Shown: positions 38,501 to 48,700 of the stretch, piece after piece
Numbering within the stretch: position 1 is the first letter of the stretch
Layout: each line of letters begins with the position of its first letter
NCBI GenBank assembly: GCA_016858145.1
Contig: JAEHOE010000002.1
Span: 2,418,001-2,482,000, forward strand
From: Edaphochlamys debaryana
Taxonomy: Eukaryota; Chlorophyta; Chlorophyceae; Chlamydomonadales
Length of the DNA stretch: 64,000 nucleotides
Direction: 5' to 3'
Notes under the pieces: generated by a model
Seen by the model: the letters and a program-made list of their open reading frames with translations, nothing else
Database searches by the model: none
Told to the model about the DNA's origin: nothing
Program-made: the position numbers and the translations under genes

Positions 38501-41500
38501 GTCTGCTTTCACAAGGCAGCGTGGGAATCGGCAACGGGTGCGTGCGGACCCGAGCTTGCTGGACAGCGGGGCTTTGACTGTAGCTGGCGGTAGCAGCTAT
38601 CACCTGGAAACAGACGGGGGCACACACGCAGGCCACACGGGTCTGAGGATGCACATGCCACACACGTGACTCCGATGGCCTTGATCAAGGGGGTCATGAC
38701 CCATGCATGCCCGGCCACCGCAGGTCCAGTGGCTCCGACAAGCCGGCGTCGTGTGGGCCGCCCCTTCCCGAAACTGCGTCGGTCAATGCGCCGGGGAGCA
38801 GCAACCACTTGGAGCGGGACCCGTTGAGCACCCCTTCGGACACAGCCCATGACCCGGCCGCTTCGTCCACGGTTTCCATGTCGGCGGCATCCGGTGGCGG
38901 ACACATTCGCTCAGCCGGTGATTCCCTGGGATACACGTCTCTTCAGACCAGCAGCAACCCCAGCGCCTTGGACTGGTACGGGATGGGTTAAGCTTGTAGC
39001 GCAAGGGATGTCTCTCATAGTAGCACCGACACGTACTGATTCGCTGGATGTATGTCCTGACACCATTGCATTCCTCTACCTTGCGGTCCGTGGTGCAGCT
39101 TGAGCAACGGCGACTCGGCCCTCATGACCACACGCTCGCTTCAGCCCGCCCAGTCCGCCGCCGTGCAAGCCAAGGCCAATAGCCGCGGCACACCAGAGCT
39201 GCCCACATCGCCATCAGCGCCTGTCGGCGCTCCGCCCGCTGCCCTCGCCCCCGCGCCCCTCCCCATCCCGCCGCCGCCCTCCCCCAAGCCCGCCGGCCCT
39301 CTTCCCCGACCCGCCATGGCCGCCCTCCTGGAGACGGCCGCCGTGGGCGGGGACTTGGTTGACTTTGTGGAGGAGCCACCCGAGGGCGAGGACGAGCCCC
39401 CGTCCGAGCCCCTGTCGCCCGCCCCGAGCGCTCTGGCGCCCCGTACCAGCGCGCAGCTGCTCCCCCGGGGGGCCTCGGAGGCGGCCTCGGTGCTGGTCAC
39501 CAAGGCCTCCACCAGCGCCGTGCGCTACCTCCGTGACATGAAGAACGACGTCAAGCGCACCGTGCACCTGATGGACTACCACCTGCCCGTCAGCAGCCAG
39601 CTGCGCATCGTGCTCACGGTGGCTGTGTTCGTGCTGTACCCGGGATGGGCGCAGACGAGTGAGCTGGGAGGAGGCGGGGGACGGGGGTTCTAGGCGACAC
39701 GTGCAGGGAGGGCTTGGAGGAATGAAGCGAATGACGGCAATCGAAGCGGCGCCCTTGCAAGGGGCCCCACCGCTGCAAACGCAACCCTCACCGCCCTTTC
39801 ACCTTCGGCCTACCGCTTGCCTGACCTCCTCCGCGGGCAGTCATGAGCATCTTCGCCTGCTACTGGCTGGACGACGGCAGCGGCCCCTACCCGGAGAACC
39901 AGCAGGCCGACTGGCCCAAGGGCTACTGGTGAGGCAGTGAAGCAAGCTAGCCGATGTGCTTCCGGTACTCCCGACTCTTGGCCTACGTGCGGCGTTGCCA
40001 AAACCCACGTCGTACCCGGCCTCCGTGCTTGCGCCTGCCCACCAGGACCCGTAACATGAACATGGAGTGCTTCACCGGGGAGCACCTGTCCCGCTACGTG
40101 CCGCTGGGCGTGGTGTCGGCCTTCTTCCTGTGCCTCATGCCGCCGCTCGTGTCCTTCGCCGTGCTGTGGGCGCACCGCTCAGCGCTGCAGCAGCTCAGCA
40201 CCAAGCGATTGTTCGGCTTCCTATACATGCGATACAAGTGAGGGACCCGAACTCGTCGCTCTCGTGCTAGCTATGCGCAGCGGTGCTACTGCTGCTGCGC
40301 GGGCTCCTCATGCAGTGTCCACGGCCTCCCTCGCCCTGCCTGCCCCCCAGGCCTCCGTTCTTCTGGTGGGATTCTCTGCTGCAGCTGGAGCAGCTGGCCA
40401 TCGTGGTGGTGGAGGTGTTCGGCCGCTCGCTGCCCGTGACGCAGCAGGTGGGGGGGTGGAGGGCCCGGGTGGGGCTCTGGCCCCATCACCACCGGGCGGA
40501 AGCACTACCCACCAGTGTACCCTTGACAAGCCGGTACCCTGCGCTGCGCCCACCCTCCTGCTTCCATCTTCCCCGCCGCTTCCCATAATCCATCCCAATC
40601 CAACCCCGCAGGTGCCGCTCCTGCTGGTCGTCTTCATCGTCATCTTGTACGGCAACCTGGCCTGCGCACCCATCCGAAACCACGTGATCACGCTGCTCGA
40701 GTCGCTGTCCTTCGTCATCCTCATCCTAACCCTGCTGCTCTCCCAGTTCTTCATCGGAGCGGAAGCGCTGCAGCACAACGACCCTGTGGCGGTGAGGGGG
40801 TGGGGCGGGGCGTGGGGCGGCGCGTGAGGCGGGGGGTGGGGCGCTGAGCGGGTACTCAACACCTGAACAGCTCCATAGCTCCTCACCAGTCAGAGCAGGG
40901 AGATATGACAGTGGCCGCTGACTTGCACGAGGTTCGGGACCATTGGTTTGCAAAGGCCCTTGCCTCATCACAAGCACCTTGGGTTGCACCCGCAGGAGGC
41001 CATCGGCGCCATCATCATCATCCTCAACGTCGGCCTCGTGGTCCTGTTCTCGGCCTTCGTGGTGTGGGCCCGCTGGGGCCGCAGCGACGACCCCGCCAAC
41101 ACCACCTGGCTGCAGCGCAGCTTGGCCCGGCTGCAGGGCCTGGCGCTGCGGGCCGCGGGCGCGTGCTGCGGCGGGGGATCCGCGGGGGCCAGCGCCGCTG
41201 ACAGCGGCGCGGGCAAGGCGGCGGACGCCGAACCGCAGCCGCTGGCGGTGTCACAGGAGCTGCTGCCGGGGGCGGCGGTGCCCAGGTCGCCTGCTGCGGC
41301 TTCCCCCGCGCACGCTCCACCCCCGGTGGCGCCGTCCTCGGCACAGGCGCAGGTGCTGGGCTCTGCTCAGAGCCTCCCCAGCCCCTTCATCCTGGCGCAG
41401 CAATCCGGAGGCGGCAAAGGAAATTACAACGGTGGCGCTGGGGCTGCGAGCCCCCAGGCCGTGGCCATCCCGCTTGCGCCCAGGCAGCAGCCATATGCAG

Positions 41501-41610
41501 CTGCCACAGCAGCAGTGCCCCCACCCCCGCACCCACAGCTGCAGCCGCTCCGTGAGGCTAGCAGCCTGCAGCAGAGCCCATTCGTCTCAGTCCAGAAGGC
41601 TGCTCCGTAA
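16100..41610 (+). CDS. Giant multidomain cell-surface membrane protein (lectin/SRCR/LamG/WSC/beta-helix/multi-TM)
   Basis: I model about 59 exons, about 13.36 kb of coding sequence and about 4,450 residues. Splice phases agree from the first ATG to the stop, so this is one gene and not several; the exception is an apparent 1-bp deletion near 33110 inside exon 39. The protein enters the secretory pathway, exposes a modular ectodomain of about 3,500 residues and ends in a polytopic membrane domain with a large cytosolic insert and tail. Module order: signal peptide, bulb-lectin-like, SRCR, LamG-like, SRCR, WSC-like, an unassigned region, beta-helix repeats, Cys-rich module, membrane domain. SRCR and Cys-rich-plus-membrane combinations are common in volvocine genomes, usually uncharacterised. 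The layout suggests a carbohydrate- or protein-binding sensor or a channel-like receptor, which is inference. At least five introns use GC donors. Exon coordinates are given under the module entries. Confidence 0.85.
17508..19592 (+). other. Long intron 4 of the giant gene
   Basis: At about 2.1 kb this is the longest intron of the gene; most others are 60-700 bp. It is bounded by GTAAGT at 17508 and CCCCAG ending at 19592. It contains an inverted repeat built from GAGCACCGAGC and GCTCGGTGCTC at about 18638 and 18690 and a run of 12 G at about 18760. No coding exon with matching phase was found inside it. Confidence 0.6.
19593..20717 (+). other. Giant gene exons 5-8: first (divergent) SRCR module
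   Basis: Exons 19593-19652, 19840-19976, 20263-20527, 20676-20717. The exon 7 segment CQQGFSEGAAQLACRTDGYY, followed by LLSNVSCPMESVSVANC and a C-terminal CSAVAVITC, matches the order of an SRCR domain: the C..GF....AQ.AC...GY start, the L..V.C....S...C centre and the final C....V.C. The N-terminal strand is degenerate, so this is a divergent copy. Confidence 0.65.
20963..22152 (+). other. Giant gene exons 9-10: LamG / concanavalin-like module
   Basis: Exons 20963-21577 and 21755-22152. The region PFTAAIAYRLDEDDSANLQW, and later GRVATFLLYNRSISEGEVTE, fits a LamG-type jelly roll; the latter is the typical final strand (hydrophobic-YNR-[AS]LSEAEI). About 200 residues precede it, including paired Cys (CPGCG). 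The end of exon 10 already encodes the first strand of the next SRCR domain (LRLVGGPSEREGRLE). Confidence 0.6.
22105..23377 (+). other. Giant gene exons 10-12: second, canonical SRCR domain
   Basis: Exons 10 (end, to 22152), 11 (22916-23118) and 12 (23289-23377) encode LRLVGGPSEREGRLEVFY, GQVCDDRFSEAAAAVACGQL, DEVECVGNEMRLEQCRHSDW and then CARQEAVSVRC. The Cys spacing and the order VCDD / AVACGQLG / V.C.G.E..L..C / C.H.E.V.V.C are those of a group A SRCR domain, a protein-binding fold of scavenger receptors also known from volvocine algae. The intron between its first two exons is filled with tandem repeats. Confidence 0.9.
22187..22830. repeat. 88-bp tandem repeat and palindrome cluster within an SRCR intron
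   Basis: A unit of exactly 88 bp recurs from 22191, 22279, 22367 and 22455, the last copy diverging. Each unit contains the opposed words TTCGGAGC and GCTCCGAA, and the following 300 bp keep these words in irregular order. The cluster lies between exons 10 and 11 of the giant gene and is not coding. Confidence 0.9.
23572..24753 (+). other. Giant gene exons 13-17: WSC-like Cys-rich module
   Basis: Exons 23572-23645, 23719-23787, 23891-23915, 24145-24255, 24700-24753. The start EFVGCYGEDVDGVEVDGRLG resembles the opening of WSC domains (GCY.D....R.L), and the middle region around FGTQTPQKCGDLARAKGFAL resembles their C......G..YF core. Exon 15 is only 25 nt. WSC domains bind fungal and algal glycans; the match here is by pattern and moderate. 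Confidence 0.5.
25108..26246 (+). other. Giant gene exons 18-21: extracellular region of unknown fold
   Basis: Exons 25108-25390, 25531-25649, 25762-25890, 26044-26246 encode about 245 residues with scattered Cys, beta-type hydrophobic alternation and aromatic clusters (GWRWMYGYLGE). I do not recognise the fold. It continues in phase into the beta-helix region. Confidence 0.5.
26449..34276 (+). other. Giant gene exons 22-40: right-handed beta-helix (pectin-lyase/POMP-like) region
   Basis: Exons 26449-27753, 27897-28149, 28321-28473, 28604-28698, 28841-29032, 29159-29304, 29504-29618, 29708-29777, 29861-29909, 29982-30039, 30139-30244, 30379-30716, 30845-30905, 31089-31171, 31255-31435, 31539-31822, 31968-32199, 32358-33940, 34095-34276. 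Repeated strand motifs such as NNTAGG, NSAARSGGAVFVSQ, NNRAGGSGGVVSV and RGNSAARQGGALLVS recur every 20-30 residues, as in parallel beta-helix proteins with GG[AV][IVF] turns and asparagine ladders. This is the largest ectodomain part, about 1,900 residues, and is rich in N-glycosylation sites. Three introns here have GC donors (28150, 29033, 33941). Exon 39 contains the frame break. Confidence 0.75.
33104..33121 (+). other. Apparent 1-bp frameshift within exon 39 of the giant gene
   Basis: Upstream, the frame reads SNNSAQDGGAVCV and then runs to a stop at 33205. Downstream, another frame reads RNEGGLASIDSCQLRGNSAA and continues for 280 residues of the same repeat type. The beta-helix pattern passes smoothly from one frame to the other if one base is missing near 33110, and the exon length (1583 nt) is then also corrected to fit its splice phases. 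No intron fits in the gap. Confidence 0.8.
34441..35897 (+). other. Giant gene exons 41-44: membrane-proximal extracellular beta region
   Basis: Exons 34441-34533, 34742-35144, 35325-35551, 35676-35897. Segments such as EPVSVRVDLYDIQGVRVSTG and GRSLTVAMANGSAVWPSLSF look like immunoglobulin-like or cadherin-like beta sandwiches ('filament' repeats), often found between beta-helix and membrane in such proteins. The intron after exon 43 has a GC donor at 35552. Confidence 0.5.
36034..36647 (+). other. Giant gene exons 45-46: Cys-rich GCC2/GCC3 / ephrin-receptor-like module
   Basis: Exons 36034-36145 and 36224-36647. CIFCPDEAVCPGG, then GFWHSAPNSALVHRCPFSAA and finally CAEGYTGNACATCAPGYF form the typical Cys-rich sequence that precedes the membrane domain in many algal surface proteins (C..C....C.GG, GYW......C, C..GY.G..C..C..GY). 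An Ala/Leu-rich insert of about 100 residues separates the halves. Confidence 0.75.
36888..41610 (+). other. Giant gene exons 47-59: polytopic membrane domain with cytosolic insert and tail
   Basis: Exons 36888-37056, 37152-37254, 37468-37544, 37681-37745, 37904-38323, 38436-38537, 38724-38975, 39099-39658, 39841-39928, 40046-40237, 40351-40447, 40612-40791, 40996-41610. Hydrophobic helices include GLGVLAFFCNIFLVLVLAY, VFTSIFLPCVVVLASLSFWL, LRIVLTVAVFVLYPGWAQ, VPLGVVSAFFLCLMPPLVSF, VPLLLVVFIVILYGNLAC, SLSFVILILTLLLSQFFIG and AIGAIIIILNVGLVVLFSAF, about eight to nine in all. A Ser/Pro/Ala-rich insert of about 450 residues lies between the third and fourth helix, and a Pro/Gln-rich tail of about 180 residues follows the last. 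It resembles the C-terminal TRP/polycystin-like modules of other algal surface proteins, but ion-channel function cannot be read from the sequence. Intron 47 has a GC donor (37057). Confidence 0.75.
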
Positions 41611-43374
41611 GCAGCGGTGTGGTCAAGGGCGTGTGTGCGTAACTTTGGATGATTGCAAAAAGCAATGCATGCATTCTCGTGTCAAAGCTGTCGTAGTCAC
41701 GCAAGCGTCCCCTGATGCCGGTCGTTGTGGGCATGCCCCGGTGTCTGGCAGTGTATACGCTCTGGCCTGCTTGAACGGTGCTCAGCCTGGAAGCGGCAGG
41801 TGTCCACTGCCGGCTGCTTGCTGCCGGCTGTGAGCCTTTAGTAAGGTGCTAGTCTGGGCGGGCCGGCAGAGCTTCATTTCTCAACAACCTGCGGCGCTTA
41901 CATTTTTGTTTTTGCCTAAAGCTCCCTTGTCTGGCGTCGGGCAATTTCTGGGCTGATTCCCCGCCGCGAAGCGGCTTCCAGGGGTGGGCTGGCATGTTGG
42001 GGACTGGGGCAAGCCAGGGCGGATGGAGGGGGCTGGGGGCGGGGACGACTGAAGCGGTGGTTTGGGTCGCGTACCAGGTCGGGTGGGGGGGTTGGGCCTG
42101 CGGGCTCAGCCCTTGTTTTCCGCCGCCGCCCTGTCTTGTGGGTGTCTGTTCCATTTCGTCCCCGCCTGCCATGGTCAGGGCCGATTTGTTCGCAAGGATT
42201 TATCTCTGTGGGTGTGGGTGGGTGCCAGTTCAGAATTGAGTCCGGACGGAGTAGCTTGAGGCGGCCTTCTGCCTCACTTGCGCGCACTGAATGGTTTGTT
42301 TGCATGCTTGCGCCCCATCGAACCCCTTGACACACAAGGGTCCACGGAAGCCCGACCGCGTATCATCTCGCCATCTTGGGATCTGTGCCCAGTGGTGCAT
42401 TGGCTCAATCTAGCTAGACTGTAGTCGGCTCTACGTAGAGAAGATGCTGCTTGTTCAAGAGACCTTTCAGCCTTGACGTCGTAGACGAGGTGCCAGGTCA
42501 GCGTGTGTGCGCGTAGCCTGAGTCCAGGTGTTGTCTGAGTACCGGCTATCTACCTGCAGAACCGCCCCCTCATCTCATGAGCCTGTCGCATCGAGTTCGC
42601 TTCAGTCCTTTGGGCCTGAGGCGATGTGGCAATTGATTGGTGATAACAAATCAGAGGCGGGCGCCTACGTGTTTAAGCCTTCAAAGCCTATAAATGCGTA
42701 CTCCCGATGTTGTGTGCGCGGGCGGCAGGAGCGGGCTTTGGCCTTTCATTTATTTGCACAGCCATCGGGGGGGGGGGACCCTGGGTGGTCTTAGGGCTCG
42801 CCGAGCCCCCCTGGCATCTGTCCTAGGTCAGGTCCATCGCATCACGCGCTGTAAACAGATTACGCAGTGTCCGCCGAAGCCCCTAGATGCACTCAAAGGT
42901 CCCGCATGCTGTCACCACGGCAACAAACCACAAGAGTATCCCCACAAGCAACTGGATGCACGCCAGGATCACCATCGGCCCCCTCACTGACGCTCACATA
43001 CCGCAGCCAATCTTGCAGAATCTGCTATATGTTGATCAAAGCTCTGCCGCGCATCCGCACAGCACCCTTCCCTCGTCGAATGCATCTCTGCCATGGCAGC
43101 CCGCCGCGTCCCCCCCTGCTTCGGGCAAAAGTCAGACCGCACGCGTCTTTCCCTGGGAAACCATTTGCAGTACACCGATGCACCGGACGGATTGATGTGC
43201 ATTAAAGCAATACCTTCTCATCTCATTTACCATGCATCCCGCCGTACATCCGAGCAACCGCTCCTCTCACACGCCTCTCAGCCATCTCACCGCCGCTCCG
43301 CCCCCTGCTCGCGCCCTCCGGCGGCACTGATGAAGCCCGGGCCCGGGCCCAGCCCAGGCCCACCTCAGGCCCAG
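41611..43374. other. Intergenic region between convergent giant-gene and SET-gene 3' ends
   Basis: No credible gene. A TGTAA word at 42851-42855 could serve the giant gene, implying a 1.2-kb 3' UTR. A run of ten G lies at about 42768 and nested GGGCCC palindromes at about 43340-43383. Confidence 0.5.
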
Positions 43375-45409
43375 CTAGGGCCCACGAGCTCTGGCCCGCT
43401 GGCGCACCAGCTCCGGCGGCACGAAGCCCAGGTTTAGGAAGGCCTGCAGTGGGTCACCCCCCGCCTCCGCGGCCGCGTACGAGATGAAAGCCTCCTCCCC
43501 CGCCGCCAGCGCCTGCGGTTCCCCGTGCAGGCTGCAGTCGATCACCACAAAGCCACGGCCGCCCGCGTCGTCATCGTCGGAGTCCACGAAGCTGCGAGGC
43601 TTGGGGGCGCCCTCCTGCAACCGGGCGGAGGTAGGAGCGGGAGGGGAGAAGGGCGGGTGGCTTAGTGGTGGCCTGGCTGAGTGGCTAGCCGCGGATGTAC
43701 AAAAAGCCAAGACCAACTTACATGCCCGGCCCCGATGGGCGGACCACTCCCTGTGTCCGCAATCACTACCGCCCCCCTGCCCGGCCAGACCACAGTCCCG
43801 CCCGCGACAGGCGGCCCGTGGTCCCACAATGACTCAACCACGTCCCCGCCCCACCGGCCACCGCTCCCATCCCCAACCCCTACCCTGTGGTTGAGGAGGT
43901 CGATGTACGGGGCCATGCCCAGGTCGGCACCGCCGCCAAAGCTGCGGGACAGAACCTGCGGTAGCAGCAGCAGGGGCAGTGCGGGGAGCCGGGGCGGGTC
44001 AGCACTGGGGAGGAGCCCGGCCCCGCCCTCCCCGCCCAGTCAGTGTCCGCCCTAGTCCAGCCCAAGCCCCGCCGTTGCTGTTGGCACGACCCCACAGCCC
44101 CCAACCTGTGGAGCACCGGGGACCCGCGAAGACCCCAGAACCGTGCGTGCAGCCCTTCAGCTGCCATAATCCGGGGCAAACCCTGTGCTTGTGTGGCCCG
44201 GAATGCCCCTAAAACCCCAGGGAGCGCAGGCCCTCACCTGGCCCATGCCCCACACCACGTCGGCCACGTCTAGGTCGCCCTCCAGGTGCCGCCCGTAGCG
44301 CTTCACCGCCGCCTCCGCGACCGCCTCCACCCCCTTGCCCGCCCGCTCCGCCGCCGGCGCCCAGCCCTCCAGCCGGGCACCGAGGGTTGGGCGCAGGGCG
44401 TCCAGGGTTGCGGTTAGTTGCTGCTTACTAAGCGCCCAGCCGCACGGCACGTCGTCCGGCAGCGAGCGGATGTACGGCGCCCAGAATGAGTCATCGCCGC
44501 GGCGCCTTTCGACTGCCAGCAGAAGGCCCAGCTGCGCAGCTGCCGGCAGCTCCTTGGCGCCGCCTGCCAGGTCGGACCGTACGGCAGCCAGCGAGGACAG
44601 CATCTCACGTGCTTGATCTGTGGTCATGTAGAGCGACTGCCAGGGGGCAGGAGGACGGGCCGGGTTGAAAACATGGGGAATGGAGGTATGGAACGGAGGT
44701 ATGGGGTTGGGAGTTGGTTGTGGCGCCTGTAAGGGCGTGTGGGAGGGGCTGCTTACGCCATTGCTTGAGGCAGTCCCTCTAGGCGTGTGTGCATAGGGGA
44801 AGAGAGCGGGGAGTCCGACAGGCGGGCAACCACCACCCGCCATCCCACATCGCCGCCGAACCTGCTCCACCTCCGTTGCCTCGGCTTCGCCATCCCCGGC
44901 CGGCCCTGAGAAAACGCCTGGGCAGACCCAGAGGCCCTGCCGGCCTGCCGGCCCCGTGTGCAGCCGGCCTGACCAGCCCCCGTCAGCTTCCTCGGGTCCC
45001 CCCCTCTACAACGGCTCACCTCGGGTATCACCAGCAGGGGCACAGCGTCCGCCTCCTCGCGACTGAGAGGCTGAGTCACCACCACGCCGCGACATCCCAG
45101 CGTGGGCGTGCTGTCGACGAGGGCGAGCGTGGGTAGCACCTCGCCTCCGTTGGCCTCAACCCAGCTCCTCAGGCCGATGTCTATGCGCTGTGTGAGCTGT
45201 AGCGGCTGCTCCTCCTCGCGGGTGACGGGGCGCGTCTCCGCTTGACGCGTCGGCCAGCCTTGTGGAAGGTTCCATTGCGCGCTGGCCCGCGCGCGAACGT
45301 GCGGACCGGACTCCCTATACCGGCAGAGAGAGGTGCTCTTTGCTCTGCAGCCCGGTGACCTAGCGCTACGCAGCGACAGAGTTTGCCGAGTAGCGGTGGA
45401 CAATTGCAT
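43375..45409 (-). CDS. Plastid SET-domain protein methyltransferase of the Rubisco LSMT class
   Basis: Exons 45409-45020, 44636-44238, 43955-43884, 43614-43375 join in phase to 366 residues. Family members transfer methyl groups from S-adenosylmethionine to lysines of Rubisco, aldolase or other plastid proteins. The N-terminus, rich in Ser, Arg and Ala, looks like a chloroplast transit peptide (about 45-50 residues). Landmarks: the glycine motif GCRGVVVTQPL (residue 105), SFWAPYIRSLPDDVP (180), the AdoMet-binding APYIDLLNH with Asn285-His286, and GEEAFISY with the catalytic Tyr333, followed by AFLNLGFVPP. The chain ends about 20 residues after this, so the C-terminal Rubisco-substrate-binding domain of classical LSMT (about 480 residues) is absent. 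It is divergent from shikimate kinase with 294 bp between start codons. The true substrate is unknown. Confidence 0.87.
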
Positions 45410-45703
45410 TTTGTCGGTTTTCCTTAAGCGCCAATTGTTGACACGACTAGTCCATAGAAGTGCTGGATGATATTGTTCCGGGGCTGTACGTGCGCGGTGT
45501 GGCGGTCTGGTCGGCAAAAGCGGTCTCCCATGCTTGCACGGCGAGCGACGTCGGATGCCACCACGCCTACCCAATTGCTTCATTTGCGTACGCTGGAACG
45601 TCGCCTATTGGTTAGACTAGCTCAGCTAGCTCTTGGCGTTTAGGAGCACTTGTGAGTCCCTCATCGTCAAAAGCGTTAAGCAGCTGTAAGCCCAGGCCTC
45701 GCC
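45410..45703. promoter_or_regulatory. Shared divergent promoter region of the SET gene and shikimate kinase
   Basis: Only 294 bp separate the two start codons, and this interval must contain both 5' UTRs and core promoters. It is less GC-rich than the surrounding DNA. No canonical TATA box is visible in either direction. Confidence 0.6.
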
Positions 45704-48700
45704 ATGGCCAGCACCCAGCTCCTACAGCGACCCGCTGCGGTGGCCCCTGCTGCGCGCGGTCGCACAGCGCACGCCGCCCCTCTTCGGCCCGCGGTCAGCA
45801 AGTACGCTCCGTTTTCCGCTGCTCCATGGCCCACCATGCCGACTGCTTGTGCTGCGCGCCGCGTGGCTGGCCGGCGCTCGGCTCGCACGGTCGTGGTCAT
45901 GCGCTCGGCTGCCGAGGAGAAGGCCGGCGTCACGCCCGGCCACCCGTTCCCTTGGGAGGAGGACTTTGACCAGCTGAGCGATAAGGTCAAGGAGGTCACG
46001 GACGTGCTGCAGAAGGACCTCAAGGGGTGCAACATCTGGCTGGTGCGTCGAGGGCTCGGCTCGCGGTCTGCCCTCTGTTGCCGACGGGGATGCGGTGCTG
46101 TCGCTATGATGGCATCGATAGCGGGGGGCTTTCGATCGGCGGAGGGCCGGGGGAACCGGCGGGAAAGGGCAGGGGAGGTGCCCGAGGGGGCGGGCAAGCG
46201 CACCCGCACACGGCCGTCGGCTCCGGCAGTCGCGCCCCCTCCCGCCCCCCCACGCCCCCTTCCTCATGGGCCTCCGAAGTGAACACGGAGGCTGAGCGCC
46301 ATGGCGGGGACGCGGGGCTTTGCCGAGCCTTGCTGGGGCCCTGCCCGTTGCCGCTGCCGCAAGTCGAAACAAGAGAAGCGTCAGGCCTTGGAAACAGTCG
46401 GTGGATGGCGGGCCTCAAGCAGGGGTGGCGGGTGCGCGGGTTTCACCAGGCCCCTGCCGTGCCTGGGCCCGGTCCGTGTTGGCCTGCCTCCATGGACGAG
46501 GGGGAGGCGGGGTGGGCGCGCAGCCAGCCCATTCCGCCTGCACCTGCGCGTGGCGTGTTGTGTCGGGCCTGCCTGGCCTGCCCGTGCATGGGCTGGCCGG
46601 GTCCGCTACGGTGGGGACCGCCGTGCCGTGTCAAGGCGGCCTGCCGGGCGTAGCCCTGGCCCCCAGCAGCCGGGCACAGCGCGCTGGCCATAGAGCCGGG
46701 CTGGCGAGCAGCGGGGGCGTCGTCGGGAGGGGCCGTCAAGTGCACGTGGGGGTAAGGGCACGTGTGTGGGAGGAGGGTTAAGTGCACGGCCGTGCCGTGC
46801 TCTGCCGCCGTGCCGTGCCGTGCCGACCTGCCCTCTGCCCCCCCCCCTCCCCCCCAACCCCCCTCAGGTGGGCATGATGGGCACCGGCAAGAGCACGGTG
46901 GGCAAGATGCTGGCCAACACGCTCAAGTATGCCTTCTTCGATACGGGTGGGGGGGGGGGGGGGTGAGGGGGCGGGGGTGAGGGGGATTGAGGTGTGGAGG
47001 GGTAGAGGTGGCAAGGTAGGGCTTGGTGGAAAGAGGGGGAGGGGGAGGGTCAACCACGCACCCTTCGGGCCCCAGAGCGCGTTTTGGCCTCCCGTTACCG
47101 GTGCTCCTTCCCCGTTCCCCCAGACTCTGTGATCGAGTTGGCGCACGACAAGCGGCCCGTGAGCTCCATCTTTGCGGAGGAGGGGCAGGACTACTTCCGG
47201 CAGTGCGAGTCGCAGGTGGGGGGGGAGCGGGCGGGCGGGCGGGCTGCCCTGGGGCCAGGGGGCGGGAGTCCTATGTGCGCGGGTTCCGGGCTCCACGCAA
47301 TGGGATAGGGGTCGCTATACAGTTGGCAGTGGAGACTCGCGCGGCCACCTCCCTCTCCCTCCCAATGCCTTCCCCCCTCCCCCCAGATCATCAGCCAGCT
47401 ACCCGCCCGTGTAGCCTCGGTTCCCCGCCCTGCACCCATACACACACACGTTTCCCCCCGCCACCCCCCCACCCCCCTCCCCCCAGATCATCAAGGAGCT
47501 CTCCCCCTACCGCAACCTGGTGATCGCCACCGGCGGGGGCGCCGTGCTCAAGCCCGAGAACTGGGGCTACATGCAGCTGGGCGTGGTGTGCTGGCTGCAC
47601 GGGGAGCCGGAGCTGCTGGCCAGGAGGTGGGGGGCTGGGACCGAGGGCTGCGGCCGGCAGGGTGCGCAGCCCAACCCAACGCAGCTGGCGCTCAGTCCTG
47701 CGGTCGGGTTACAGTCGCCCCAGGGACCTGGCGGGTTTTGCGTTCCATCGTAACCCTCCGTTGCCCGTGCAACGGCCCCTTCCCGACCCCCTGCCGGTAA
47801 CCCCTCGGGCTGCCCGTCCACTCACGCTGTCCCCTGCCATCGGCATCGGCCCCGGTGGTGTATCTCTGCCCCCAACCGGCCTTGCCCCTCTCTCCCCCGC
47901 CCGGACAGGGTGGCTAAGGATGGGCTGGAGAAGCGGCCCCTGCTGGCGGCGGACGCCCCCGAGGTGTGTGTGGAGGGGAAGGGGGGCAGGGGCTGAAAGG
48001 GGAGGGGGAAAAGGGGGAGGTGAGGGGGTCCTATGGGGGAGTGGGGAAGATCTGGGGGAGGGTTTATGAAGGGAAAGGCGGTGTGGATTGGAGGGGAAGG
48101 GGGTTGGGGTTGAGCGTTGTGGATGGACGTGAGGCGACGTGTGTTGGAACCCAGGTGTGTGGTGCTGTGCTGGCAGGGGCAGGGGCAGGGGCAGGGGCAG
48201 GGGCAGGGGCAGGGGCAGGGGCAGGGGCAGGGGCAGGGGCAGGGGCAGGGGCAGGGGCAGGGGCAGGGGCAGGGGCAGGGGCAGGGGCAGGGGCAGGGGC
48301 AGGGGCAGGGGCAGGGGCAGGGGCAAGGGCAGGGGCAGGGGCGCCTGCGCCGGAGAGCCAGCCATGCTGAGCTGGCGCAGGGGCGGGCCGAGAGCGGGGC
48401 CATGTGTCGAGTGAGCGCAGTTTCGGCCGGGCGCTATTGCCCGGGAGTCCCCCCTCCCCTCCCACCCCTCACCCCCAAAGTCCCTGCTCACCCTCTCTTA
48501 CCTTTTCCCTTGCCCTCCCCTCCCCCCCCCCCCCCAAGGGTGTGTCCGGGGAGGAGGCGGCCCGCACCAAGCTGACTGACCTTCTGGACCAGCGGCGGCG
48601 GTTCTACGAGAACGCGGACGTGGTGGTGACCTTGGAGGGGTGGGTCTTGGGGCGGAGGGGAGGAGGGGGATGGAGGCAAGGGAGGGAGGGGGCAGGGGAG

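Noticed and set aside
47709..48575. ORFs rich in Pro-Leu, Cys-Pro or Gly-Gln across the hexamer array
   Set aside because: They translate a GGGGCA microsatellite within a shikimate kinase intron.
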